The notes under the pieces were generated by a model. That model made no database searches. It saw only the letters and a list, made by a program, of their open reading frames with translations, and had not been told where the DNA came from. A stretch of DNA of 21,761 bases from Methanobacteriota archaeon (lineage in GTDB: Archaea; Halobacteriota; Methanosarcinia; Methanosarcinales; Methanoperedenaceae), in contig JAHIFK010000131.1 in the NCBI GenBank assembly GCA_018900975.1, forward strand, positions 1 through 21,761, read 5' to 3'. Shown one piece after another: positions 1 to 8,579 of the stretch; within the stretch, counting starts at the first letter, position 1, and each line of letters begins with the position of its first letter. Both the position numbers and the translations under genes were made by a program.

Positions 1-355
1 CCTCCTCAGCCACGTCCATCCCTTTATTGATGCGACCGCGCATGAAATCCACATAATCGTAGAATATCTTTGAGGGTATCTTCACTTCATACCTGTCAGG
101 TGTCTTTTTCACAAGCCATGTATCGATCTTTGCAATGGTATCATCACCGCAGCCGTTATTCTTTGCAAAATCCCTCATTTCATTATATACAGATGGGAAC
201 GGGATGTAGCAGCTTATCCCAAGATGCAGGCGCGCCTCTGCTATGATATCAAGGATGCCCCCCATAGTAACGCAAAGCGTCCCTCCCCCTTCAAGTTCGC
301 GGGTCTGTGAATCAGTGAGGGCGCTGGTATCAAGAACGAATCGCTGGCGTATCAT
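1..355 (-). CDS. HARP-type RNA-free RNase P (RNA ligase partner / UPF0278 family), 3' end outside window
   Basis: The protein begins MIRQRFVLDTSALT and stays open to the window edge (118 codons). It matches the HARP family (Aquifex Aq_880-like; older names UPF0278 and RNA ligase partner), PIN-fold proteins that remove 5' leaders from pre-tRNA. Visible hallmarks are the N-terminal FVLDTS strand with the presumed catalytic Asp9, the SVYNEMRDF segment, and the KKTPDRYEVKIPSKI...RINKGMDVAEE block that leads into the family's spike helix. In archaea that also have RNA-based RNase P, HARP is thought not to be the main RNase P (known from Haloferax and Methanosarcina work), so its role here is open. 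It lies 8 nt downstream of thi4 on the same strand, so the two are probably co-transcribed. No clear ribosome binding site precedes the ATG, only an AT-rich palindrome (ataatatattat). The C-terminal part, with further acidic residues, is not visible. Confidence 0.87.
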   Translation of the reverse strand, partial: MIRQRFVLDTSALTDSQTRELEGGGTLCVTMGGILDIIAEARLHLGISCYIPFPSVYNEMRDFAKNNGCGDDTIAKIDTWLVKKTPDRYEVKIPSKIFYDYVDFMRGRINKGMDVAEE

Positions 356-363
356 ATAATATA

Positions 364-1209
364 TTATTGTCTTGTCACAAGGACATTATGATGTCCCATC
401 TTCAAGGCTTTGCCGGCGCTTTTTACTTTAACGCCCATTATCTTTTCATGCGCAATCTCTGCCGCCTTCTTTCCAGCAAGCAGCATGCCGCCGAAAGTCG
501 GACCCATTCTTGGCGCGCCGTATGTTGATGTTGCAGACATGCCGGCTACTATCAGACCGGGATATATTTCATGCGTAAGTTCAACTGTCTGCTTTTCAGC
601 CTCATCTACCCACAGGGAGCCGCAGCCTTTTGGCACGGGGATGCCCTGTCTCTGCTCGCTAAGGCGCTTTACAAGGAAAGAATCATGCCCCGTAGCATCG
701 ATCACGACTTTTGACCTTATGGCGATCGGGTCCATGCATGTGATGAACTTGGGCATCTGCTGGACCGGGAACCACTGAATAACAACGCCATCAACATGGT
801 CTTCCTTGAGTACAAGGTCTTCCACGTTCGTGGAGTTAAGCAGTTTCGCGCCCGCGTCGCATGCGCTTGCCAGCATCTTTGAGACCATCTCGAAAGAATC
901 GCACACATAGAGCCCTTCTCCTGCATCCTTGAGCCTGACGCCGCACTCTTCAAGTATCTTGTGAGCCGGAGCCATTACTGTGTTCTTGGGCATAAGAAAT
1001 CCTCCCTGCCACATCCCGCCGCCGCCGTAGATATTCCTCTCTATCATCACGGTCTTGTGTCCCAGTTCTGCCGCGTATTTTGCCGCTGTAACGCCGCAAG
1101 GTCCTGAACCCACAACGACGATATCTGTGTCAAGAATATTCTCTATAAAATCATCCATGAATTCGTTCATTATGGTTTTTGTAACATGTATCTCGCTTGA
1201 GTAGGTCAT
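364..1209 (-). CDS. thi4: Sulfide-dependent ADP-thiazole synthase (THI4 family)
   Basis: This enzyme makes the thiazole moiety of thiamine from NAD, glycine and a sulfur source. The predicted 281-residue cytosolic protein has a GSGPCG dinucleotide-binding loop at 34-39, the ERNIYGGGGMWQGG block at 57-70, a DATGHD motif at 171-176 and the family C-terminal signature RMGPTFGGMLLAG near 234-246. Yeast THI4 has its self-sacrificing cysteine about seven residues after GHD; here that stretch (SFLVKRLSEQ) has no cysteine. This fits the archaeal form, which uses free sulfide catalytically; the mechanism is inferred from the family. I chose the ATG at 1209 rather than the in-frame ATG at 1227. An AGGTGA element lies 4 nt before 1209, and the likely TATA element (near 1246) would place transcription start at or after the upstream ATG. 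HARP follows 8 nt downstream. No TPP riboswitch was recognised upstream. Confidence 0.93.
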   Translation of the reverse strand: MTYSSEIHVTKTIMNEFMDDFIENILDTDIVVVGSGPCGVTAAKYAAELGHKTVMIERNIYGGGGMWQGGFLMPKNTVMAPAHKILEECGVRLKDAGEGLYVCDSFEMVSKMLASACDAGAKLLNSTNVEDLVLKEDHVDGVVIQWFPVQQMPKFITCMDPIAIRSKVVIDATGHDSFLVKRLSEQRQGIPVPKGCGSLWVDEAEKQTVELTHEIYPGLIVAGMSATSTYGAPRMGPTFGGMLLAGKKAAEIAHEKIMGVKVKSAGKALKMGHHNVLVTRQ

Positions 1210-1307
1210 TATTTCACCTAATCTCATTAGGGTTCAGGCTCACTATAAACTTTTCTGAATTAGTAATAAAGGAAAATTATTTATTCCAACAGTTATAATA
1301 CAATCAC

Positions 1308-1694
1308 ATGGAGAATGAGATAAATATCTTCCTTTCAACGTGTTCAGTTATTATCGGTTTTATCGGGTTCTTTTTCGTCCTTAAGATATGGCTTGTCTGG
1401 AAGCGGTTGGACAAGAACGTACTGAAAGCCAGGGTTTTTCTTGACCCCAATTTCCTTATAAGGAACTGGTTGTTCATTTTCATTGCCGGCGCCTTCATTG
1501 TTATAAGAAGAATCCTGCACCTTTTTGATCTATTAGAACTCCCGAAACCGAGTGTAGAAATGACAATCATCTTTGATCTTATGGGCATGGCGGTAGTTGT
1601 TTTACTGGTTATCCTGGCATATTACTGGTATAAGCTGGTGCATTCCGCGCTGGAGCACAACGTCAGGAAAGATGTGCCATATCTTCATAAATAG
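1308..1694 (+). CDS. Small integral membrane protein, three predicted helices
   Basis: This is a 128-residue protein of unknown function. Three hydrophobic stretches are visible at about residues 10-31 (CSVIIGFIGFFFVLKIWLVW), 48-65 (FIFIAGAFIVIRRILHL) and 84-107 (IIFDLMGMAVVVLLVILAYY). They are separated by basic loops, and the tail is short and hydrophilic. Several positive residues after the first helix suggest a cytoplasmic loop there. Upstream lie AT-rich TATA candidates (attatttatt near 1278 and gttataatac near 1290) and no Shine-Dalgarno sequence, so the message may be leaderless or short-leadered. The gene is divergent from thi4 and ends 1 nt before the convergent valS stop. It resembles small conserved membrane proteins of methanogenic archaea, but I cannot name a family. 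The minus-strand frame over the same region has no such organisation. Confidence 0.7.
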   Translation: MENEINIFLSTCSVIIGFIGFFFVLKIWLVWKRLDKNVLKARVFLDPNFLIRNWLFIFIAGAFIVIRRILHLFDLLELPKPSVEMTIIFDLMGMAVVVLLVILAYYWYKLVHSALEHNVRKDVPYLHK

Positions 1695-1695
1695 C

Positions 1696-4254
1696 TTATT
1701 TCCGTGTTATCACTATTACCGCGCTTCCGACTTCAAGGACATCCACTGCTTTTCCTTTTAAGAGTCTCTCCTTTTCGACGGTGAAACAGGAACTATCAAG
1801 AGTTAAATCTTCACTATCCATGGTAAGCTCAATGCTTCCTGAGGCGGCAAGTTTCGGATCAGCGCTGATAAGCGCTTCTGCAATTTGTTTTGCCCTGCTC
1901 CTGTATGTTTTTCCAAGGACTTTCATGTTTGGTTTGAGCGCAGTTGGCACTGTTTCAAAGTCCGGAGTCCCGGTTTTGAGCCTTACCTCAGAATTTGCTG
2001 CGCCAGCGATATCAGATGCCTCTTCCAGGGATGAATATATCTCGATACCTGCAAGTTGTGCATTCAGCGCCATACCGTGCTCGGATTTGTAGCGGCGAAT
2101 GGCAGCAGTGATCTCTTTTATAAGTTCACCGGTAGCCTCGGTCCCTGCGTCAATAAGTGACTCATCCACCTGCGGCCATTGCGCAAGGTGAACACTAACA
2201 TGTTTTAAATGAGAATATATTTCCTCTGAAAAATACGGCAAAAAGGGCGCAAGGAGCCGTGAAAGTGTATCAATAGCAACAAACAGAGTGTACTGCGCTG
2301 CTCTCTTTCCATCTCCATCTCCATATAATCTTGATTTTGCAAGTTCGATATAATTATCCGCAAGTATCTCCCAGGCAAACCCGCGTATAGCTTTGAAGGT
2401 CTCATCGAACTGATAAGCGTCCATCTTCTCAGTACATTCCTTTACAAGCCTGTTGAGCTTGCTCAGGAGCCACAGGTCGATGGGAGTAAATGGCGCCGGT
2501 TCATCAGATATATGGGGCATGGAAAATCGCACAATGCTCCACAGCTTCTGCAAAAAGCGCGATCCTGCGACCACGTCTTTCCAAGAAAATATGATATCAG
2601 ATCCGGTAGTGCCCCCGATAGCTGCCCACTGCCTGAAGGCATCTGCTCCGTTCTTCTTGATGACTTCCTCAGGGACAATGAAGTTGTTTCGGGACTTGCT
2701 CATCTTATGTCCGTCCTCGCCAAGCACCATGCCATTTAGAAGGATAGTATCCCAGGGTTTTGTATCAAGCAGGGCTTTTGACCTGAGGATTGTATAGAAC
2801 GCCCATGTGCGAATAATATCATAACCCTGGGGGCGAAGCTGCGCCGGGAGTAGCAGCGGATGGTCAGAAAGCCATCCTGAAACGTGAAGGGCTGAGATGG
2901 ATGAGTCCATCCATGTGTCAAGCACGTCCACTTCTCCCCTGAATTCCGTGGAGCCGCATTCGCACGCTTCCGGGTGTTTTTTCTGCGTTGGGTCAAGGGG
3001 CAGCCATTCCTCTTTTGCGACCTTTGTTTTGCCGCATTTTGCGCAGTACCATGCCGGGATAGGCGTTGCGAAAATCCTCTGCCTTGAGATGCACCAGTCC
3101 CACTCCATCGTCCCTGTCCAGTTCTCAAGCCGCACCTTCATGTAATCAGGGACCCATGTGACCTCGTTCGCTGTGTTCAGGATGTCCTCTGCGACGATCT
3201 TAACGAACCACTGTCTCTCTGATAGTATCTCTATGGCTGTCTTGCAGCGCCAGCACAGCCCAACGTTCTGGTCGAGCTTTTCCTGTTTGTAGAGGATACC
3301 AGTCGTTTTCATGTCCTCTATTATTGCTTTCTTGCATTCATTCGTGCTCATTCCGGCATATTTTCCTGCAATGTCTGTCATTTTGCCGGTCTTGTCGATG
3401 GCTTTTCGCAGGGGTAGGCTGTGCTCGACCCACCACCTCACGTCCTGCTTGTCGCCGAAGGTGCATATCATCACAACTCCGGTGCCGAATGTGGGATCGA
3501 CGCTCTTATCGGCGATGACCCTGACATTATGTCCGAAAACAGGCACTTTGACCTCGGTATTAACGTATTTGCCGTACCTGTCGTCATCCGGGTTCACTGC
3601 GACCGCGACGCACGCGGCAAGAAGTTCAGGTCTTGAAGTGGCTATCTTGAGTGTGTCAAAATTAAGATAATTAAGAAGCGTGTCCCTTGCATCGTATTCC
3701 ACTTCTGCGAACGCGATGGCTGTTTCGCAGCGGGGGCACCAGTTCACGGGATGGTTCTGCTGGTATACCATGCCGTTCTTATACATCTGCACGAAAGACG
3801 ACTGGGTTTTCCCGAAATAAGCTGGGTCCATGGTAATATATTCGTTGCTCCAATCGATGGAGAAACCCAGGCGCTGAAGGCTTATTCTCATTCGTTCGAT
3901 GTTTTTTGTCGTAAGCTCGACGCACATGCGTCGGAACTCCTCGCGCGAGACCTGGCTCTTGGTTATGCCGTTTAACTCTTCTACCTTGACTTCGGTGGGC
4001 AGACCGTGACAGTCCCAGCCCTCAGGGAACATCACATTGTATCCGCGCATTCTCTTGTAGCGCGCCACAAAATCTATATAACACCAGTTAAGTGCATTGC
4101 CGATATGGAAATTTCCGGTAGGATACGGGGGTGGAGTGTCGATTATGAACTGGGGTTTTTCAGAGTCCCAGTCAAAGTAATACATGGAATCCTGCCACGT
4201 ATTCATCCATTTTTCTTCGATAGCGTTATGGTCGTATTCTTTCGGGAGTTCCAT
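1696..4254 (-). CDS. valS: Valyl-tRNA synthetase
   Basis: This class I aminoacyl-tRNA synthetase charges tRNA-Val and edits mischarged threonine. The 852-residue length is normal for an archaeal enzyme without the long bacterial C-terminal coiled coil. The HIGH-like motif is FHIGN at 49-53, following PPPYPTG. The KMSKS motif is exact at 517-521. Between them lies the CP1 editing domain, and there are several zinc-knuckle pairs: CPRC, CWRC, CAKC and a CEC near 430-440. The anticodon-binding helical domain follows KMSKS (WLLSKLNRLVKEC onward), and the protein ends in a small archaeal-type C-terminal module. The ATG at 4254 is preceded by an AT-rich upstream region shared with the divergent rpa promoter. 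It converges with the small membrane protein gene, stop to stop. Nothing appears truncated. Confidence 0.97.
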   Translation of the reverse strand: MELPKEYDHNAIEEKWMNTWQDSMYYFDWDSEKPQFIIDTPPPYPTGNFHIGNALNWCYIDFVARYKRMRGYNVMFPEGWDCHGLPTEVKVEELNGITKSQVSREEFRRMCVELTTKNIERMRISLQRLGFSIDWSNEYITMDPAYFGKTQSSFVQMYKNGMVYQQNHPVNWCPRCETAIAFAEVEYDARDTLLNYLNFDTLKIATSRPELLAACVAVAVNPDDDRYGKYVNTEVKVPVFGHNVRVIADKSVDPTFGTGVVMICTFGDKQDVRWWVEHSLPLRKAIDKTGKMTDIAGKYAGMSTNECKKAIIEDMKTTGILYKQEKLDQNVGLCWRCKTAIEILSERQWFVKIVAEDILNTANEVTWVPDYMKVRLENWTGTMEWDWCISRQRIFATPIPAWYCAKCGKTKVAKEEWLPLDPTQKKHPEACECGSTEFRGEVDVLDTWMDSSISALHVSGWLSDHPLLLPAQLRPQGYDIIRTWAFYTILRSKALLDTKPWDTILLNGMVLGEDGHKMSKSRNNFIVPEEVIKKNGADAFRQWAAIGGTTGSDIIFSWKDVVAGSRFLQKLWSIVRFSMPHISDEPAPFTPIDLWLLSKLNRLVKECTEKMDAYQFDETFKAIRGFAWEILADNYIELAKSRLYGDGDGKRAAQYTLFVAIDTLSRLLAPFLPYFSEEIYSHLKHVSVHLAQWPQVDESLIDAGTEATGELIKEITAAIRRYKSEHGMALNAQLAGIEIYSSLEEASDIAGAANSEVRLKTGTPDFETVPTALKPNMKVLGKTYRSRAKQIAEALISADPKLAASGSIELTMDSEDLTLDSSCFTVEKERLLKGKAVDVLEVGSAVIVITRK

Positions 4255-4441
4255 AGTTCTGGTTCTGATAACTTACATTATTAATAGAATTATCGGTTTC
4301 GAGGAGTTTATCGTGGCGCCACAGGAATTCAGGGATTTAAATGATACTTTCACACCGCTCTGATAACCTTTATATTCTCGCAGGTGCAAGGGTATTATTG
4401 CCTCTCAACTAACAGATCAAACAAGAGGCTTGAGGAATAAT
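4255..4441. promoter_or_regulatory. Divergent promoter region between valS and rpa
   Basis: The 187-bp gap separates two divergent essential genes. Toward rpa, the AT-rich element cctttatattc (about 4369-4379) lies about 65-70 nt before the ATG at 4442 and is a plausible archaeal TATA box; another candidate is gatttaaatg near 4334. Toward valS, the sequence attaataatgtaagtt in the minus direction is a candidate TATA region. A perfect 10-bp palindrome, gtggcgccac, lies at 4313-4322 between the two candidates and could be an operator, but that is only positional inference. Confidence 0.4.
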
Positions 4442-5380
4442 ATGAATGACATAGCAACAAAGATAGAAGCCCGATTTTCTGAAATGGGCATAAAAGTACA
4501 GATTGGTGAAATCGAAACACGGTTGGACCAGTTAATAAATAAGTTCAAAGTGCCTCCTGAAGAAGCACGCAGGAACGTCATCAACTATTTTCTGAAACAG
4601 CACAATATCCCGAGAACTGAGTTCTTCGAGAAGCGCGAAACGCCGCAGGTGAAAGCGTCAGATATCAAAGAGGACGGCAGGTGGGTAACTCTTCGGGGCA
4701 AGGTCGTGCAGCTGTGGGAGACTAACCATGAATCCGTATCACAGGTCGGACTGCTTGGTGACGAATCAGGAACTATAAAATTCACAAAATGGACGAAAGC
4801 GGCGCTTCCGCAGGTAGAGGAAGGTAAGAGCTACCTGTTCAAGAACGTCGTCACTTCGGAATATCAGGGGCAGTTCAGCATCAAGCTCAATAAGACGAGT
4901 GAGATAGTCCCGATAAATGAAGATATAGAAGTAGGCAGGACGCTTGTTGAATACAGCGGCGCCATCGTGGACATCCAGAGCGGCTCAGGACTTATCAAGC
5001 GCTGCCCTGAATGCAAACGCGCGCTGATCAAGGGCGCATGCGGAGAGCACGGGAAGGTTGAAGGACAATATGACCTCAGGGTCAAGGCTGTTATGGATGA
5101 CGGAGAAAAGGTGCAGGACATCCTTTTGAACAGGGAGGTCACAGAGGCGCTTGTCGGCATTACGCTTGACCAGGCAAAGGACATGGCGACCGAGGCTCTT
5201 GACCAGGCTGTGGTACTAGACGTGATAAAGAGCAAGCTCGTTGGCAGGTATTTCACCGTATCGGGAGCAAAACTTGACAGGTTCATACTTGTGGACACGA
5301 TCAGGCAGGATACAAATCCGATAGAAGAGGAGATCATAAGGCTGCTCGGAAGTGCGGCACCTGTGGCGCAGGAGGCGTAA
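4442..5380 (+). CDS. rpa: Replication protein A, zinc-finger single-stranded DNA-binding protein
   Basis: This is an archaeal RPA that coats single-stranded DNA in replication and repair. The protein has 312 residues. There is an N-terminal helical segment (about 1-65), an OB fold (about 72-157, with WVTLRGKVVQLWE and DESGTIKFTKW), and a second OB-like half (about 165-290) interrupted by a zinc finger of CxxC...CxxH type (C188, C191, C200, H203). This single-OB-plus-zinc-finger layout matches the Methanosarcina RPA2/RPA3 class. I chose the ATG at 4442, which follows gagg with normal spacing; the only earlier in-frame start is a TTG at 4430. The stop lies 1 nt before the start of the RPA-associated gene, so the pair is an operon, as in haloarchaea and Methanosarcina, where the two products act together. 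Confidence 0.93.
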   Translation: MNDIATKIEARFSEMGIKVQIGEIETRLDQLINKFKVPPEEARRNVINYFLKQHNIPRTEFFEKRETPQVKASDIKEDGRWVTLRGKVVQLWETNHESVSQVGLLGDESGTIKFTKWTKAALPQVEEGKSYLFKNVVTSEYQGQFSIKLNKTSEIVPINEDIEVGRTLVEYSGAIVDIQSGSGLIKRCPECKRALIKGACGEHGKVEGQYDLRVKAVMDDGEKVQDILLNREVTEALVGITLDQAKDMATEALDQAVVLDVIKSKLVGRYFTVSGAKLDRFILVDTIRQDTNPIEEEIIRLLGSAAPVAQEA

Positions 5381-5381
5381 C

Positions 5382-5981
5382 ATGGCTGAAAATGGATCAG
5401 GGACAGGATCATGGAGTGGTTCAGGATTTGTGCGGGAGGTAGCACACCGCATATTCGCAGCAGAGTTCAAGGATTCAAATTTGCAGGCAAAGGAAGGGCA
5501 AGACCAGTATTCTCCCTCGTATCTCATCACCCCGACTGGCGCAAAGTGCAACCGCGTCTTTATCGTGGGTACGCTGATCGAGAAGGACGATGTGGGCACG
5601 GACGCCGAGTTCTGGCGCGGGCGTATTGTTGATCCAACTGGCGCGTTCTTCGTAAATGCGGGACAGTACCAGCCCGAAGCAGCGCAGGTGCTTGCAAAGA
5701 CCACGCCGCCAGAGTTCATAGCTGTCATTGGGAAGCCCACAACTTACACTACGAAAGAAGGGAACGTCCTCACATCCATCAGGGCAGAGTCCATGCAGAT
5801 AGTGGATGCTGCTACGCGGGACAGGTGGGTCGTGGATGCGGCGAAGCTAACCCTGGCAAGGCTTGAGAGGTTGAAGGGTAATGAGCCTGATGCTGTTAAG
5901 GCAAGGGAGCATTACTCTACTGATGTGGAGGGCTACAGGGCGATGGTGCAGCAGGCGCTGGAGTCGGTGAGGGGGAGGTGA
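5382..5981 (+). CDS. rpap: RPA-associated protein (RpaP, COG3390-type)
   Basis: A 199-residue OB-fold protein that is the usual genetic partner of archaeal RPA. The core reads NRVFIVGTLIEKDD...FWRGRIVDPTGAFFVNAGQY, a typical OB-fold strand pattern, followed by PPEFIAVIGKPTTY and a C-terminal helical region (WVVDAAKLTLARLERLKG). A glycine/serine-rich leader (about 1-16) precedes a HRIFAAEF helix. The ATG at 5382 is preceded by GGAGG at 5371-5375 with 6-nt spacing, inside the end of rpa. It starts 1 nt after the rpa stop, which indicates translational coupling. An upstream in-frame GTG at 5352 would overlap rpa and is less likely. A strong stem-loop terminator follows, so this is the last gene of the operon. 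Confidence 0.9.
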   Translation: MAENGSGTGSWSGSGFVREVAHRIFAAEFKDSNLQAKEGQDQYSPSYLITPTGAKCNRVFIVGTLIEKDDVGTDAEFWRGRIVDPTGAFFVNAGQYQPEAAQVLAKTTPPEFIAVIGKPTTYTTKEGNVLTSIRAESMQIVDAATRDRWVVDAAKLTLARLERLKGNEPDAVKAREHYSTDVEGYRAMVQQALESVRGR

Positions 5982-5991
5982 GAACGAAGTG

Positions 5992-6025
5992 AGGGCACGG
6001 GAGGGTGCCCTTATATTTTTTATTT
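5992..6025 (+). terminator. Stem-loop and T-rich terminator after rpa-rpap
   Basis: A perfect 7-bp stem (agggcac at 5992-5998 with gtgccct at 6005-6011) closes a 6-nt loop and is followed at once by a T-rich run (tatattttttattt). It sits 10 nt after the rpap stop and before the promoter of the next gene. Confidence 0.72.
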
Positions 6026-6062
6026 GTATTATAATACAATCCTATATACATTTAGGGAGTTT

Positions 6063-8543
6063 ATGAATAAGGATTATCTAAAATATTTTCCAGAATACCA
6101 ACCATATCCAACTCAGATAGCCGCAATGGATACCATACAGGAGGCGCTCATTAAGAAACAGATTGTTCTATTTGAAGGCGCCTGTGGTACAGGAAAAACA
6201 CTCAGCGCTCTTGTCCCCAGCCTTCATATCGCAAAACAGGAGAGAAAAAAAATAATTATCGCCACGTATAATCACCAGCAGATGGGACAATTCATCGCAG
6301 AAGCAAGAGAGATCAAGAAAAAATCTGATGTCAAAATATTAGTTCTTAAAGGAAGAGAATCAACATGCCCGAAGAATATAGATCCTGATAGGTGTAGCGA
6401 TCTAATAAAAAAAACACGTCATCTCGAAAATGATGAAGAAGAAAGCTTGGAATTAGATATCGAAATTGAAACTGAAAAAAATCCAAAAAATAGATATTGT
6501 GAATATTTTCTTCAAATACTCAAAGGCAATAATGATGACTTTAGATCATGGTTATTCTCAGGTGTACGTTCCCCAGACGAAATTGAAAAGTGGGCATTAA
6601 AAAAGAATAGCTGTGGCTATGAACTACTCAAAAGGTCAATGAAAGAAGCAGATGTATTAATCTGTGATTACAACTATGTACTTAATGAAAGTATTCGTAA
6701 TAAGATACTCGAAAGACTTAATACGAGCTTAAGTAACATTATTCTGATCTTTGATGAAGCACATAATATCGAGTCCAGGGCGCGTGATCTGTCATCCTCT
6801 AAGCTGACAGAACTCGAAATAAACATAGCAATAAAAGAGGTAGAAGCATACAAAGACACACAGGATGTAGAAACATTCCTGCGCGTGCTTCTTGATACGA
6901 TACGATCCGCATATAATTTAATGCTTGATAAAAAATTCGGTGAACGTGAGAAAGTTGGGAATGAATGGTATGATCTCAGAATCGATGACCCTAAGGAACG
7001 ACATGATTTTTTCAGACTCAATTTGTTGAATGCGCTCAGTAAAGCGGGAATAAAAAAATCAGACGAGACCATAGAAAACATTAGGAGGTTTGGACTGAAG
7101 ATAGACGCATTCTATGAGAACCAGTTCAAGGAAGGAAAAAGCTCTGTCAAGAAAATATGCAGCAGCCTGAGCATTGCAATATTTCTTTCTGATTTTATGA
7201 CATTATCAAATAATAGAAGTTATTACCCTATCCTTAGCGTGAAAAAGCAGGACGCAGCGATATATGGACAGCTTGAACTATTCAACTGCATCCCGAAAAA
7301 TGTCACAGCGCCTTTATTTGAAGCAGTCCATGCTGCAATTCTCATGTCAGCTACGCTCACCCCATTTGAGACTATCAAGACTACTCTTGGCATCACGCGC
7401 GAAACCTGTGAAATGTCTTTTGGTATGACATTCCCTAAGGATAAACGGCTTACGATCGCTGTATCAGTCCCACCCCTTTTTGCAGAGGACAGGGATAATC
7501 CCCAGACAAAAGATATCATCACAAAAGTGTTGACTGATATTATTGAACAATCAGATGGAAATGTCATCATTTTCTTCCCTAGCTCTTTTGAAGCTACCAA
7601 GTATAAGAATAGGCTCAAATGCATTGTTCCAATCTATCTTGATGAAGTCGGGGTTTCAGCAAATCCCATTAGGGAGGAATTCTTCATGTTGGGCGAATCG
7701 GGAAAGAAGGCTGTCCTCATATCCTATATGCGGGGTACGCTCACGGAAGGCATTAATTATGAGAATGGACGGGGAAGGACTGTGGTCATCGTGGGCGTAG
7801 GATACCCTGCATCAAATGACAGAAATCGTGCAGTCCAATATGCCTATGATGCAGAATTCGGGCATGGCTGGGATTACGCTTTTCAAATACCGACCATCCG
7901 GAAAGTAAGGCAGGCGTTGGGACGCGTGGTTCGCTCACCCGATGATTATGGCGCAAGAGTACTGCTTGATGGGCGCTATACGTCCAAATCAGCTAAGCGC
8001 TTGGGTGAGGATTCCGTTCTTAAATTTTTCTCGGAAGAAGAACGTGCGGAGATAATTGATGTTGAGCCTGAGCGCGTCAAGTATTCGCTTATGAACTTTT
8101 TTAATGATATAAAGAAGCAAAACAAGGAAAATTCTAAAAATAAAGTTGAAAATGTAACTCCTTCGAGAAAAGCAGCGCCAATAATTCAAAATGAAACATC
8201 TAATAATTATAAAGATAATATAAAGTTAAAAGAAATAATATCTAAAAAAGATCCATTTGAAGAACAGCTAAAAGAAATTGAACTTAAATTAAATGAAAAA
8301 ACTAAGTTTATTAAAGATTTACATGATTATTCTAGTAATAAGGATATAATTGACAATGATCCATTGATTGAGAAGCGACGAAAACGTTTTTATGTACAAC
8401 TGGCAAAAAAATTAAAATTAACTGGTAATGAAAATTTAGCTGAGTTGAAGGGTGTCATCGATATTCACGAAAAAGAGGAAAATAATCTTAAACGTGAAAA
8501 AAACAAATTATCTCAAACAAAAATGAACTTAAGAGGTCTTTAG
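6063..8543 (+). CDS. XPD/Rad3-type Fe-S superfamily 2 DNA helicase with a long C-terminal extension
   Basis: An ATP-dependent 5'-3' helicase by family. With the ATG at 6063 it has 826 residues; gggag lies 3 nt upstream and the only earlier start is a TTG at 6024. The Walker A motif is GACGTGKT (39-46) and the DEAH box is at 231-234. Four cysteines (C102, C111, C146, C184) between these motifs match the XPD/FancJ/DinG Fe-S domain. Motif III is SATL, and motif VI is RQALGRVVRSPDDYG. After the helicase core (about residue 680) comes an atypical tail of about 145 residues, rich in Lys, Glu and Asn and predicted to be coiled coil. The tail's DNA is much richer in A and T than the core, so it may be a later addition. 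The gene has its own AT-rich promoter (tattataatac near 6028-6038) and heads a same-strand block with an ATPase and MNT/HEPN genes. It could be the housekeeping XPD or an accessory paralogue; the length and tail favour the latter. Confidence 0.88.
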   Translation: MNKDYLKYFPEYQPYPTQIAAMDTIQEALIKKQIVLFEGACGTGKTLSALVPSLHIAKQERKKIIIATYNHQQMGQFIAEAREIKKKSDVKILVLKGRESTCPKNIDPDRCSDLIKKTRHLENDEEESLELDIEIETEKNPKNRYCEYFLQILKGNNDDFRSWLFSGVRSPDEIEKWALKKNSCGYELLKRSMKEADVLICDYNYVLNESIRNKILERLNTSLSNIILIFDEAHNIESRARDLSSSKLTELEINIAIKEVEAYKDTQDVETFLRVLLDTIRSAYNLMLDKKFGEREKVGNEWYDLRIDDPKERHDFFRLNLLNALSKAGIKKSDETIENIRRFGLKIDAFYENQFKEGKSSVKKICSSLSIAIFLSDFMTLSNNRSYYPILSVKKQDAAIYGQLELFNCIPKNVTAPLFEAVHAAILMSATLTPFETIKTTLGITRETCEMSFGMTFPKDKRLTIAVSVPPLFAEDRDNPQTKDIITKVLTDIIEQSDGNVIIFFPSSFEATKYKNRLKCIVPIYLDEVGVSANPIREEFFMLGESGKKAVLISYMRGTLTEGINYENGRGRTVVIVGVGYPASNDRNRAVQYAYDAEFGHGWDYAFQIPTIRKVRQALGRVVRSPDDYGARVLLDGRYTSKSAKRLGEDSVLKFFSEEERAEIIDVEPERVKYSLMNFFNDIKKQNKENSKNKVENVTPSRKAAPIIQNETSNNYKDNIKLKEIISKKDPFEEQLKEIELKLNEKTKFIKDLHDYSSNKDIIDNDPLIEKRRKRFYVQLAKKLKLTGNENLAELKGVIDIHEKEENNLKREKNKLSQTKMNLRGL

Positions 8544-8579
8544 ATGCGCTTATTTCATATATCCAAAAAGGCATTGAAT

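Noticed and set aside
1210..1307. TPP riboswitch before thi4
   Set aside because: No conserved THI-box elements are seen, and the leader is too short.
1304..1588. Minus-strand frame opposite the small membrane protein
   Set aside because: The plus frame shows three ordered hydrophobic segments; the minus frame is basic without structure.
5352..5381. GTG at 5352 as the rpap start
   Set aside because: It would overlap rpa by 29 nt; the ATG at 5382 has a GGAGG at ideal spacing and the usual family start.
4864..5740. Minus-strand open frames of 193 and 174 codons over rpa and rpap
   Set aside because: They are antisense shadows of two clearly coding genes, Ser-rich and without recognisable domains.
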